A stretch of DNA of 64,000 nucleotides from Actinomycetes bacterium (GCA_021850325.1 JAJZMF010000042.1:1-64000); one strand, 5' to 3'. Shown: positions 34,474 to 42,837, counted from the stretch's first letter. Made by a program: numbers and translations. The notes: generated from the letters alone by a model not told the origin.

Positions 34474-35456
34474 CACCGCGGCCTCCTCAGTTCCGGCGCC
34501 AGGGCTTCCACGGCGCGCAGGCGGGCGCTCTCCGAACGCGGGTTGGCCGACCTCTCGGCGGCCGACGGCTGACGGGAGCCCCGGTTGAGCAGGCGGACCG
34601 TGGGAACGGCACCGCACACACAGGGCAAGGTGGGCGGACAGGTGCAACCCCCGGTCGAGGCAGTAACAAAGGCCTCCTTCACCAAGCGGTCCTCACCCGA
34701 GTGGTACGAGATCACGACAACCCGTCCACCGGGCACCACCAGTCGCAGGGCCTGGTCGAGAGCGACCGGCAACACCTCGAGCTCGGAGTTGACCGCCGCC
34801 CTGAGCGCCTGGAACACCCGCTTGGCCGGGTGCCCGCGCCGGCGGGCGGGCATCGGCACGGCGCTTGCCACGACCTCGGCCAACTGCCCGGTGGTGACAA
34901 CCGGCCGGGCCGCCACGATGGCAGCTGCGATCCTGCCCGCGAGGCGCTCCTCGCCATGCCTTCTCAAGAGGGCGGCCAGGGTGTGCTCGTCCCAGCTGGC
35001 GAGCAGGTCCGCCGCCGTCGGCCCGGTCGAGCGGTCCATTCGCATGTCGAGCGGGGCATCGAAGCGGTAACTGAAACCACGCTCCGGGCGGTCGAACTGA
35101 TGGGAGCTCACCCCCAGGTCGAACAGCACGCCCGCCGCCCCGGTGGCCCCCACCTGGGCCAGAGCCTCCGCCATGTCGTCGTAGCGCCGGTGGGCCACGA
35201 CCGCCCGGTGACCGAACCCGGCCAGGGCGGCACGGGCCGCCTCGACGGCCTCCGTGTCGCGGTCGAGCCCGAGCAGGCTCACCTGCGGCACGGCCTCGAG
35301 GAGGGCACGGGCGTGGCCGCCACCGCCGACGGTGGCATCTACCAGCCACCCCGGGGGGACGGGCCGCATGAGCTCGACGACCTCGTCGAGCATCACCGGA
35401 CGGTGGGCGAACTCGTGCCCGGGCTCATCGTGCCCGGTCGGGGTGCCTGGGCTCAT
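34473..35456 (-). CDS. rsmH: 16S rRNA (cytosine-N4)-methyltransferase RsmH
   Basis: Methylates C1402 of 16S rRNA (E. coli numbering). From the ATG at 35456 there are 327 residues: EFAHRPVMLDEVVELM, SAM loop DATVGGGGHARALLE, GLDRDTEAV, FDLGVSSHQFDRPERGFS, PLDMRMD and VVISYHSGEDRLVK. The frame runs open to 35657, overlapping mraZ, but the extension has no homology. Between the mraZ stop and this start are about 200 bp in which I see no gene. Confidence 0.96.
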   Translation of the reverse strand: MSPGTPTGHDEPGHEFAHRPVMLDEVVELMRPVPPGWLVDATVGGGGHARALLEAVPQVSLLGLDRDTEAVEAARAALAGFGHRAVVAHRRYDDMAEALAQVGATGAAGVLFDLGVSSHQFDRPERGFSYRFDAPLDMRMDRSTGPTAADLLASWDEHTLAALLRRHGEERLAGRIAAAIVAARPVVTTGQLAEVVASAVPMPARRRGHPAKRVFQALRAAVNSELEVLPVALDQALRLVVPGGRVVVISYHSGEDRLVKEAFVTASTGGCTCPPTLPCVCGAVPTVRLLNRGSRQPSAAERSANPRSESARLRAVEALAPELRRPR

Positions 35457-35653
35457 ACGCAGCCCCTCGGCCAGCTCTGCCCCGGGTTGTCTCCCCGGGT
35501 GCACGGTACCGGGCAGGTGGAGAAGGAGGCCCTGGCCCTGCTGGTCAAGGGGCTGCGTAGCAGCCCTGCGCCCGCCGGCGCCATGTTCGCAGCACCGTCG
35601 CGGTTGGTTGCCCCGGGAATGCTGGAGGCCCGGCAGCCGGGTGCTGGAACGGG

Positions 35654-36130
35654 TCACCCGAGAGCCGCCCCACCGGTGGCGGACGTGGTCGGCTCAGCGA
35701 ACAGGTCGCTGGTGCCGTTGGCCAGGCTCTCCAGGCTGGGCGCCATACGCTGGCGCCAGAGGTCGGCCTGCCACAGCTCCACACGGTTGAGGGCACCGAT
35801 GACCATGACCGGGCGTTCCGGCTCCAGGCCGGCGTAGTCCCGCAGGCTCCCCGGGATGGTCAGGCGCCACTGGCCGTCGATCTCGACCTCGGCCGACATG
35901 GCCGAGAGGGTACGGGCCAGGTTGCGCCCTTCCGCCCCCCGGCTCTCCATGCTCTCGGCGCGGGCCAGGTGCCGGTTGAACTCATCGGGGGTCCACACCG
36001 CTAGGCACCGGTCCACGTAGCAGGACACCAGGCACCTCTTGGTCTCGAACTGGGAGCGCAGACGTGCCGGGAGGATGACCCGGCCTTTCGCGTCGAGCGC
36101 GTACTCGAAGTTGCCATAGAAGCGCTCCAC
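35654..36130 (-). CDS. mraZ: MraZ, transcriptional regulator of the division and cell wall cluster
   Basis: First gene of the dcw cluster, an AbrB-like DNA-binding protein that in E. coli represses its own operon. 158 residues with two SpoVT/AbrB-like halves: FYGNFEYALDAKGRVILPARLR and MSAEVEIDGQWRLTIPGSLRDYAGL. The start is GTG at 36130. Upstream lies a promoter with three 10-bp-spaced AGnnGAG repeats that look like its own binding site. Confidence 0.96.
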   Translation of the reverse strand: MERFYGNFEYALDAKGRVILPARLRSQFETKRCLVSCYVDRCLAVWTPDEFNRHLARAESMESRGAEGRNLARTLSAMSAEVEIDGQWRLTIPGSLRDYAGLEPERPVMVIGALNRVELWQADLWRQRMAPSLESLANGTSDLFAEPTTSATGGAALG

Positions 36131-36162
36131 CTGCCTGCCCAGTCGGTCCGGTCCGGGCCGGG

Positions 36163-36218
36163 TTCCTCCCCTGCCCTCTACTTTGCTCCACTATAAACCA
36201 CCATCCTCCACCGGGCAA
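36163..36218 (-). promoter_or_regulatory. mraZ promoter with three 10-bp-spaced MraZ-type boxes
   Basis: On the minus strand TTGCCC (36213-36218), a 17-bp spacer and TATAGT (36190-36195) form a promoter, with transcription expected near 36183 and a leader of about 52 nt. Starting at the -10 are AGTGGAGCAA (36183-36192), AGTAGAGGGC (36173-36182) and AGGGGAGGAA (36163-36172), one per helical turn. MraZ proteins are known to bind short G-rich repeats at 10-bp spacing near their own promoter, so this is a probable autoregulatory operator. Confidence 0.7.
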
Positions 36219-36508
36219 GGAACTGCCCCCACTCCTGGACGAAGAGCTCCCCCTGGGGACCGCCGGCGTCGGCCCTTGGCGGCCACAAGTTGGGGGCCCC
36301 TGCCATGCGCGCGCCGAGTGCCCGGCAGAGAGGCCGTCCCGAAGCAAGGGCGCCGCCTCGAGCCAGCTGCCCGGACCGCCGGGGACGGTCAGGGCACGCG
36401 CCGTGCACCGGGTCAGGGCACGCGCCGTGCACCGGGTCAGGCCCCGGCCATAGGGGCGCCGCGTACCTCCGGTAGGCGCCTGGCGCGGCGGCGACCAAGG
36501 GTGGCCGC
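36219..36508. other. Non-coding stretch upstream of mraZ with a 24-bp duplication
   Basis: No gene is supported here. It contains a 24-bp tandem duplication (36387-36434, listed separately) and runs into an HTH-protein remnant on the plus strand. Short open frames on both strands lack resemblance to anything and have low-complexity composition. The degraded content suggests a site of past insertion or deletion at the edge of the dcw cluster. Confidence 0.5.
36387..36434. repeat. 24-bp tandem direct repeat, two full copies
   Basis: GGTCAGGGCACGCGCCGTGC plus ACCG occurs at 36387-36410 and again, without change, at 36411-36434; the first seven bases recur at 36435. Identity of the copies indicates a recent duplication. 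It lies in non-coding DNA. Confidence 0.9.
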
Positions 36509-36630
36509 CTGCCGCTCACCGTCGAGGAGCCCGCCAGGCTCCTCGGCATCGGTCGCGCCTTCGCCTACGAGGCCGTCCGACCAGGGGACGCACCGGGCAC
36601 CCGGGGCCTCCCACCGCTGTTCATGAACCG
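36482..36630 (+). pseudogene. Remnant of an excisionase-family helix-turn-helix protein
   Basis: Reading the plus strand from about 36476, after a TAG at 36473-36475, gives GGRLPLTVEEPARLLGIGRA, then FAYEAVRPGDAPGTRGLPPL. This matches the shape of the MerR-like HTH_17 domain of excisionases (LTVEEAARLLGIGRxxAYEAVRRGEIP...). There is no start codon or ribosome-binding site in frame, the wing is disrupted by prolines, and the frame runs into the 3' end of the opposite-strand gene. It is best read as a decayed fragment of a phage- or integron-type regulator. Confidence 0.45.
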
Positions 36631-39248
36631 GAGTAGGGGAAGACCACCGGCAGTCCGCCCGGGCCCGGCACCGGCACCGCCGCGCTGCCCCCGTAGCCGT
36701 CGGCCAGCAGCTGGGACATGGTCTTGAAGCCGAACAGCTGGCCCTGGTAGGCGACGTAGACGCCCGCGGCCGTCACGCTGACGAGCACGCCGTCAGCCGG
36801 CGGGGCAGCGAGCTCAGAGGCGCTCAGGTTGCCCGCGACGGGCTCGGCGCCATCTGCCTGGCGCAGGGCCAGGAGCTGGCCCGGGGTCGGGATGCCGAAG
36901 GCCCTCCCGCCGGCGAGGACGTACCACGTGTGGCCTGATATGACCAGTGCCCCGTCCGAAGCCGTGGACAGGGCGTCCAGGTGGGCGGCCCCGGCGCTGA
37001 GCGCCGACACCGGGGCGTTGCCCAGGCTGCCCAGGCTGACCACCAGGGCCGGGTCGAAGCCACCGGAGAGGAACTGGTGGAGCGATGCGAAGCCATGCAG
37101 TGCTCCATCGGTGCCCTGCACGTAGATGGTGGGGTTGGCGTCCACCGAGCTGGTGGTCACCATGGTGCCGGCCCGGACCGGGGCCGTGGTGGGCGCCAGC
37201 GCCCCCGGGGGGGCATCGAGCACCTTGGCATGGTCCACGCCCTGGAGCTTGGCCAGCTGGGAGGCCGTCAGCCCGAAGGCCCGGCCCCCGGCGAAGACGT
37301 AGTAGGAGCCACGGAAGTTGACCAGTGCCCCGTTGGGGTAGCTGTAGGGCGCGTCGGGGAAGCTGGGCGGCGCCGGGGTGGGCGGGCCCGACGGGGTGGC
37401 CGTTGCGGGCGGGGTGGCCGAGGGGCCCAGCACCGTGACCGTGCCCGGGGCATAGGAGATGGAGTAGCCGGCCGCCTCCGCCCCGCTGCAGGTGGCCGGG
37501 TAGGTCCCAGGAGGCGAGGATGAGGTGGCCGTTGTCGAGCAGGTGGGGGGCACCGACAGAGCAGACGGGCCCTGGCCCAGCACGAAGCCCCCGTAGCTCG
37601 GAGTTATGGGCGGCACCGGCGCCCCCTCGGTCATGGTGGCGCTGGTGGCGGTGATGCTGAGAGGGGCCGGGGAGACCACGAACGGCCCGCCGTTGTAGGA
37701 CAGGGCGTAGGAGGAGGCCCCGGCGCCGCCGAGGCTGAGCCCGCTGCAGGTGCCGGCCTCCAGGGTGTAGGTGCCCACCGCCAGAGAGGCCGACACGGCG
37801 GTGGCCGTCTCCACCTCGCTGCAGGTGGCCGAGCCGCTGACGCCGACACCGCTCGGGGCGTTGTCGGTGAAACTGAAGCGGGGCGCCGAGGACCCATAGG
37901 CCTGTGAGCCCGAGACCGCGGCGTCGACGAACAGAGGCACGGCATCGTAGACGTAGGCGGCGCCGTTGCCCGAAGCAGCGTTCGGGGCGCCCACGAGGGC
38001 CGTCTGGCCGTCGCCTGCGATGGCCACCGAGGAGCCGAGGCCCTCACCGCCGCTCCCGGTGAAGCTCGCCGTCGGTGTAGCAGGCCAGGTGCCCGAAGTC
38101 TCGGAGTAGAGGTAGGCGGCGCCGTTGCCCGAACTGGCGGCCCAAGCCCCCGCCAGGGCCGTCTGGCCGTCGGCGGAGAGGGCCACCTTGTAGCCGAGCT
38201 CCTCGTTGCCGCTCCCGGTGAAGCTGGCCGTCGGGGGGGAGGGCCAGTTGCCCGAGGTCTCGGCGTACAGGTAGGCGGCGCCGTTGTCCGCAACGGCACC
38301 CGGGGCCCCAACGAGGGCCGTCTGCCCGTCGGCCGACAGGGCCACCGAGTAGCCGAGCGCGTCGCCCCCGGTACCGGAGAAGGTGGCGGTAGGGGCGCTC
38401 GAAGGGGCCACGAAGGGGTCGATGCGCACCGGGTAGGTGGCACCGGCGGCATTCACGGTTATGCGCAGGGCCCCGTGGGCTGCCACCAGGTGTGCGCTCA
38501 GGGCCCGCCCGGTGGCGTCGGTGGCGTGGAGCCCGCCGTAGGTCATCTCCGCGCCTGCCGGCCCCGAGATGTCAAAGCCCTGGGCGCCTGCCGGGCGGGG
38601 GTGCAGGGCACCGGCGTAGGAGAGCACGAGCAAGAACGTCCTGGAGGCCCCCGCCGGGGGCCGCGAGACGGTGAAGCCCTGCTCGAAGCCCTGCACCGAG
38701 GCCTTGTACCAGGCGCTCACACCTCGGGCCAGGGCCTCGGTGACCTGTTTGGCCCCGAAGACGAAAGGCCCGGGGGCAAAGGCCTCCGAGCGCGAGCCCT
38801 CCAGGGCCACAGGCCGCAGGGAGAAGGCCACTGACGGCGCCTTGGACAAGGCGAAGGAGACCTGGCCGCCCCGGCCCCAGCTCAGCCTGAGGCCGCCCGG
38901 GGTGCTGACCGGCTGGGAGGCCAGGGCCCTGTCGATGGCCGTCTGCAGCCCGCTCGGCAGCTGGGCCGGGGCGGTGCGGCCCGCGGGCAAGGCGGTGCCC
39001 CCTGAACGCAAGGCGGTGCTCGCCGACGGGCCGGCAGACGGGCCGGTCCCCGACCGGGCGGGACGGGCCGCCGCGGCGCCGGGCATGCCGAGCAACCCCA
39101 TGGCCACCAGGGCCACCAGGGCCACCAGGGCGGCGACGGTACGGCCAGCCGAGCGAGAAGGGGCCGAGCCTGCACCGGGGGCTCGCAGGTGGCCGGCACT
39201 GCCGGCGCCAGAGAGGGTGCACCTGGAGCTAGACGGGGCGTACCGCAC
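36621..39248 (-). CDS. Large secreted protein with FG-GAP-like, MBG-like and AGGRAFG repeats
   Basis: 875 residues, exported: a hydrophobic segment ALVALVALVAMGLLGMPGAAAA at about 40-60 ends in an AxA site. A unique region follows, then three FG-GAP-like repeats (about 282-442, each with ALSADGQTALVGAP and NGAAYLYAET), MBG-like beta domains (about 445-605, PLSITATSATMTEGAPVP), a Pro-rich linker, and three copies of a short unit: YYVFAGGRAFGL (about 645), WYVLAGGRAFGI (about 773), YVAYQGQLFGFK (about 831). These folds are typical of cell-surface or adhesive proteins. The start is GTG at 39248. Function is unknown; no anchor is visible. Confidence 0.75.
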   Translation of the reverse strand: MRYAPSSSRCTLSGAGSAGHLRAPGAGSAPSRSAGRTVAALVALVALVAMGLLGMPGAAAARPARSGTGPSAGPSASTALRSGGTALPAGRTAPAQLPSGLQTAIDRALASQPVSTPGGLRLSWGRGGQVSFALSKAPSVAFSLRPVALEGSRSEAFAPGPFVFGAKQVTEALARGVSAWYKASVQGFEQGFTVSRPPAGASRTFLLVLSYAGALHPRPAGAQGFDISGPAGAEMTYGGLHATDATGRALSAHLVAAHGALRITVNAAGATYPVRIDPFVAPSSAPTATFSGTGGDALGYSVALSADGQTALVGAPGAVADNGAAYLYAETSGNWPSPPTASFTGSGNEELGYKVALSADGQTALAGAWAASSGNGAAYLYSETSGTWPATPTASFTGSGGEGLGSSVAIAGDGQTALVGAPNAASGNGAAYVYDAVPLFVDAAVSGSQAYGSSAPRFSFTDNAPSGVGVSGSATCSEVETATAVSASLAVGTYTLEAGTCSGLSLGGAGASSYALSYNGGPFVVSPAPLSITATSATMTEGAPVPPITPSYGGFVLGQGPSALSVPPTCSTTATSSSPPGTYPATCSGAEAAGYSISYAPGTVTVLGPSATPPATATPSGPPTPAPPSFPDAPYSYPNGALVNFRGSYYVFAGGRAFGLTASQLAKLQGVDHAKVLDAPPGALAPTTAPVRAGTMVTTSSVDANPTIYVQGTDGALHGFASLHQFLSGGFDPALVVSLGSLGNAPVSALSAGAAHLDALSTASDGALVISGHTWYVLAGGRAFGIPTPGQLLALRQADGAEPVAGNLSASELAAPPADGVLVSVTAAGVYVAYQGQLFGFKTMSQLLADGYGGSAAVPVPGPGGLPVVFPYSGS
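39103..39129 (-). repeat. 9-bp tandem repeat in a signal sequence
   Basis: GCCACCAGG occurs three times without change (39103-39129), encoding ALV repeats in the hydrophobic core of the secreted protein's signal sequence. Loss or gain of a unit would change the length of the hydrophobic core by three residues. Confidence 0.8.
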
Positions 39249-39283
39249 CGGGCGGGCACTAGAGGCCGCCGGCCTGGCTCCAC

Positions 39284-39301
39284 ATCAGTGAGCTCACTGA
39301 T
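39284..39301. promoter_or_regulatory. 18-bp perfect palindrome upstream of the FG-GAP protein gene
   Basis: ATCAGTGAGCTCACTGAT is a perfect palindrome without loop, 36 bases before the GTG at 39248 and in locally AT-rich sequence. A loopless dyad of this length is more like an operator for a dimeric repressor than a terminator. The regulator is unknown; the MarR-like gene at 41250 is a candidate only by proximity. Confidence 0.5.
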
Positions 39302-39436
39302 CTTTTGGGATCCCGGTGCCCCTCGCCCAAGCCTGTTGAGGACCACGAAGTGGCGGTGCGGGCGCCCACGTGACGCGGCCCGGGGGTACGGGGGGAGGGA
39401 ACAGTCCCCAGCCCCTTCTCCCAACGGGCCGGGTGG

Positions 39437-40273
39437 TCAGCGCACGAGGAACCTCAAGGAGTAGCTCGCAACGGGGGGCGCCCCCCGCTGCGGCCCCGTC
39501 TCGTAGAGGTGCATGCTCGCCATCCCCTGGCCCGTGGCTCGGAGCACCCACCGGGTCTCGTACGGGAAGCCAACGGCCCCTGACGGGTGGGGCAAGGGGA
39601 CGAGGGCCGGGCCCGAGGCCCGCACCACGGTCGGGTCGGGTAACGACCTGGCGTGCCAGGAATAGCCGCAGTCCACACACGTCTTCAGCGAGAGGACCAC
39701 CTTCCGGCCCACGGCAAGGTAGACGAGACGGCCATTGTCGGCAGGGCCGAGCGCAGCCGGTCCGCCCGCGGGCACCTGGGCGTCGATGACCACCCGCGGG
39801 GGGCCGGTCAGGGTGGACACACGCAACGGCACCTTCTGCCACAGGCCGGCCCCGAAGGAAACGACGCCCTCGAAGTCCCCCGCAAGCCGCAACGAGCGCA
39901 GCACCGGGTAGTCGAACCGGCCCGGGACGGGCCCGGTCCAGGTCGGCGCCCCTGCGGATGTGTGCGCTACGGCCGGGCTGAAGACCATCCGCAGGAACGC
40001 CTTGCCGCCGAGGCTCAACGGCTTGCCCGAGGCGTCCTGGGTGACCTGTCGCACCCAGGTGACCGAGCGGTTCGCCGGCAGGGCCCCGCTGAACTGGAAG
40101 ACGATGCGGTCGAAGCCCGGGTGGGCACCCACCCTCACCTCGGCCAGCCGCGCCGTGGGCACCGACGAGGTGCGGGCCTCGCCCCCGCCGGCCAGGGGGC
40201 CGATGGCCAGTACTACCGCGCCGAGCCCCGCCAGGGCCCGGGCCTGCGGCAACGCCCTACCACCGGCCCCCAC
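39437..40273 (-). CDS. Secreted AMIN-like plus chagasin-like (I42) two-domain protein
   Basis: 278 residues with a signal sequence (about 8-33, ending GGGEA). Residues 42-168 look like an AMIN-like domain: AEVRVGAHPGFDRIVFQF and PPRVVIDAQVP. Residues 185-278 resemble the chagasin/I42 protease-inhibitor fold: GRKVVLSLKTCVDCGYSWH where chagasins have NPTTGYxW, then GAVGFPYETRWVLRATGQG and MHLYETG, and a final beta strand SYSLRFLVR. Cys199 and Cys202 may pair. It could block cysteine proteases or bind cell wall; both are inference. It follows the DUF4389 gene by 10 bp. Confidence 0.65.
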   Translation of the reverse strand: MGAGGRALPQARALAGLGAVVLAIGPLAGGGEARTSSVPTARLAEVRVGAHPGFDRIVFQFSGALPANRSVTWVRQVTQDASGKPLSLGGKAFLRMVFSPAVAHTSAGAPTWTGPVPGRFDYPVLRSLRLAGDFEGVVSFGAGLWQKVPLRVSTLTGPPRVVIDAQVPAGGPAALGPADNGRLVYLAVGRKVVLSLKTCVDCGYSWHARSLPDPTVVRASGPALVPLPHPSGAVGFPYETRWVLRATGQGMASMHLYETGPQRGAPPVASYSLRFLVR

Positions 40274-40283
40274 CCATGCCCCC

Positions 40284-41000
40284 CTACTCCGCCGTCGTCG
40301 TCGGTGGCCCGGGCCGCGGCGGGACGATGCTCAGCGTGGGCGTGGGCTCGTGCCCACCCATGTCGAGCCGGAACGGCGGGTACTCGTCCGTCATGAGGGC
40401 AGCGTAGGCCGCCACGCGCAGCACCCAGCGGTTCATCCCGAGCACGAAGTCGAACAACTGTTGCGGGTAGCGGCCGGTGATGGCCAGGGTGACGGCAGCA
40501 ACGAGCACCAGCACGCCGATGAGGCCGGGCGCGCTCCCGGTCCTGAACGCACCAACCTCCCAGGCGGCCCAGGTCCCACCACCGACGAAGAGGCCCACCA
40601 CCAGGTAGTGCGGGAGCGCCAGCAGCCACCACTTCACGAGCACCAGGCCACGCGAGAGGTGCTCGGGGTACTTGATGTCCAGGTGGGCCGGGTAGTCGGG
40701 CACATCGGCGAGGCTGAACGGCGGGTAGCGGTCGGTGCCGAGCGCACCGTAGCTGTAGTAGTCCACCCGCCAGCTCCAGCGCAGGACGCCAACGTTGAAC
40801 TCGAACAGGGCCGGCGGGTAGCGGCCCGTGAACAGGATGGAGAAGAAGGCGATGACACTGACCACCGCGAAGGCCACCCATAGGAAGAAGAGCACGAAGT
40901 AGTGCGGTACCACCAGGAGCCACTTCACCAACCACAACCACCGGCTGACACCTGGGTCGAGCGTGGCATCGACCCGCACCGGGTACGCAGCAACTGACAT
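40284..41000 (-). CDS. DUF4389-domain membrane protein, internal duplication
   Basis: 238 residues with four membrane segments in two similar halves. Each half has a [13 protein letters not shown]-type hydrophobic segment and ends in [20 protein letters not shown] or [20 protein letters not shown], then a YxxLxTDxYPPF element. This is the DUF4389 arrangement, of unknown function and common in actinobacteria. It is divergent from the MarR gene (249 bp between them) and probably co-transcribed with the AMIN-like gene. Confidence 0.88.
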   Translation of the reverse strand: MSVAAYPVRVDATLDPGVSRWLWLVKWLLVVPHYFVLFFLWVAFAVVSVIAFFSILFTGRYPPALFEFNVGVLRWSWRVDYYSYGALGTDRYPPFSLADVPDYPAHLDIKYPEHLSRGLVLVKWWLLALPHYLVVGLFVGGGTWAAWEVGAFRTGSAPGLIGVLVLVAAVTLAITGRYPQQLFDFVLGMNRWVLRVAAYAALMTDEYPPFRLDMGGHEPTPTLSIVPPRPGPPTTTAE

Positions 41001-41249
41001 GGAGATCTCCGTTCGTCGTCAATACGCTCCCCGCCTGCCATGTCGCGGTGGTGCACGGGACGTCGAGGACGGGTGGAGACCCCGGACCGACCGGCGGCCT
41101 CGGGCCCGCCCGGGCAACGCAGGGGGGACCGACGGCACGTCCCGGCGGGAGGCGGGCCCCGACGGCCGGGTGGCGACAAGGGCGGGAGGACTCGTAGACT
41201 GTAACGGTAACTACGGTTTGCGAGGGCGCGAGCAGCCAGGGAGGCGAGC

Positions 41250-41825
41250 ATGGGGCCGGGCGGTGACAAAGTCGTCGGCCCGGCGACCACGGGGGCCGTG
41301 CCCCGGGTCGAGCAGGGCATCGGCCCTGCCGTGGGGAGGGCGAACCGGGCCCTGCGGGAAGCGTGGGAGGAACAGATCTCGGACCTGGGACTTAGCGCAC
41401 CTCAGGCCCTGGTGCTGCGCCTCGTCCACGAGCAACCGGGTTGTGGCCTGCGCGAGCTCGCACGTCGGGCCCGCACCGACGCCATGAACGCCAGACGGGT
41501 CACGGAGCACCTCGTCGCGAACGGTCTGGTCATCTCACAGGCGGGCCCTGGTCACCGCCAACGCCGGTCACTGCGCACCACACCACAGGGAACGGCCCTG
41601 GCAGAGGAGGTGGCCCGGCGGGCCGCGGCCTGGGACAGCCACCTCGCCGTCCTGTTGGGGCGCTCGGGTACCGAGCGCCTGCAGGCGGTCCTGCGCCGTC
41701 TCGACCGGGTGCTCAGCTCCTTGCCGCACGGCCCTGCGCCGGCGAGGGCGTTCAGCGCCGACGGCGTGGTGCCACCGGACCATGAGCCGCGAGCACCCAG
41801 GGGCAGCGACGACAGGGGCCCTTGA
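41250..41825 (+). CDS. MarR-family transcriptional regulator
   Basis: 191 residues. The winged helix spans about 50-125: LSAPQALVLRLVHEQPGCGLRELARRARTDAMNARRVTEHLVANGLV, then RQRRSLRTTPQGTALAEEV. MarR proteins are dimeric repressors released by small ligands. The divergent DUF4389 gene is the natural target. Upstream, TGTAACGGTAACTACGGTT around 41198-41216 may hold its promoter or operator. Ligand unknown. Confidence 0.88.
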   Translation: MGPGGDKVVGPATTGAVPRVEQGIGPAVGRANRALREAWEEQISDLGLSAPQALVLRLVHEQPGCGLRELARRARTDAMNARRVTEHLVANGLVISQAGPGHRQRRSLRTTPQGTALAEEVARRAAAWDSHLAVLLGRSGTERLQAVLRRLDRVLSSLPHGPAPARAFSADGVVPPDHEPRAPRGSDDRGP

Positions 41826-41836
41826 AGTCACGGCGC

Positions 41837-41863
41837 TGGCCCGGGCCCTGAGGGCCCGGGCCA
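41837..41863. terminator. Bidirectional 12-bp hairpin between converging genes
   Basis: TGGCCCGGGCCC (41837-41848), loop TGA, GGGCCCGGGCCA (41852-41863): a perfect 12-bp stem between the MarR gene (ends 41825) and the DUF5666-like gene (ends 41893). There is no T run, but the position between convergent genes and the stem quality favour a transcription-end structure. Confidence 0.65.
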
Positions 41864-41892
41864 CGTGGTCGCCCCAGCAGTAGGCCGAGCGC

Positions 41893-42837
41893 TCAGGCCG
41901 CGCTGCCCGGGCTCGGGGCCGAGCCCGTCTGGTCCGGCGCAGGCCCCTGGTCAGCCGAGGGGCCAGGGCCGAGCGGGCCGCGGCCACCCGGGCCGGGGCC
42001 GAAGCCGGGGCCACCCACATGTGCGGGCCGGATGAGCACGGCCGTGGCGTCGACGGTGCCCGAGGAGCTGGTGCCCTGGACCACGACCCGCTCCCCTCGC
42101 TTCAGGTCGGAGATGGAGGCTGAGGTGACGCCCGGCTCCGTGTACTTGGTCGAGGAGCTCACGTTGACCGTCTCGGTCGCCCCCGATGGGGTGAGCAGCG
42201 TGAAGCTGTTGGTGGCCGAGCTCACACCGAGAACCGCACCCGAGGTCGCCGGGGTGCCGGCCGCTCCGGCACCATCGGCCCCGGGACGGTCCCCGGCGGG
42301 CAGTACGGCCACAGTGCCGGCCGTCACCGTCCCCGAGGAGGTGGTGCCCTGGACAGCCACAACCTCGCCCGCGGTCACGTCGGACAAGCTGGCCGAGCTG
42401 GCTGCCGGGTCGTCGTACTTGGTGGACGGGCTGACCTTGACGGTGACGTCGGCCCCCTGGGGGGTGAGGACGTCGAAGCTTCCCGAAGTGGCGTCGACGC
42501 TCAGGACCGTGCCGGCCGTAGCCGGCTTGGCGCCCAGCGGGCCCGGGCCCAGGAGGCCCCGGCCTGCACCCGGGGCGCAGTAGCCCGGCGAAGCGGTCGA
42601 AGAAGACGGGCTGGTGCCCGACGTCGAGGTGGTCACGTGGGCCGGTGCCGCCGAGGTGGTGGCCGCGGAGGCCGAGCCCGCCGTCAGCAGGCTGTTGACT
42701 GCGAAGCCGCCCGCCCAGGCGGCCCCGACCAGCGCCATGGCCGCAGCGGGGCGGCCGAAGCGGGCCCGGGCCTGCCCGGCCACGCCACCTGCCCCGACGG
42801 TGCCGGCGCTCTCGGTTGTCTGTGCGGTCTTTCCCAT
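41893..42837 (-). CDS. Exported protein with two DUF5666-like repeats
   Basis: 314 residues from the ATG at 42837 (AAGGAG 8 nt upstream). A hydrophobic segment at about 32-60 ends GSASAATTS, so it is exported. Then a Ser/Thr-rich linker and two copies of a beta module: TAGTVLSVDATSGSFDVLTP with VVAVQGTTSSGTVTAGTVAV, and SGAVLGVSSATNSFTLLTP with VVVQGTSSSGTVDATAVLI. These fit DUF5666, an OB-like module of unknown role. The C-terminus is Gly/Pro-rich. Confidence 0.75.
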   Translation of the reverse strand: MGKTAQTTESAGTVGAGGVAGQARARFGRPAAAMALVGAAWAGGFAVNSLLTAGSASAATTSAAPAHVTTSTSGTSPSSSTASPGYCAPGAGRGLLGPGPLGAKPATAGTVLSVDATSGSFDVLTPQGADVTVKVSPSTKYDDPAASSASLSDVTAGEVVAVQGTTSSGTVTAGTVAVLPAGDRPGADGAGAAGTPATSGAVLGVSSATNSFTLLTPSGATETVNVSSSTKYTEPGVTSASISDLKRGERVVVQGTSSSGTVDATAVLIRPAHVGGPGFGPGPGGRGPLGPGPSADQGPAPDQTGSAPSPGSAA

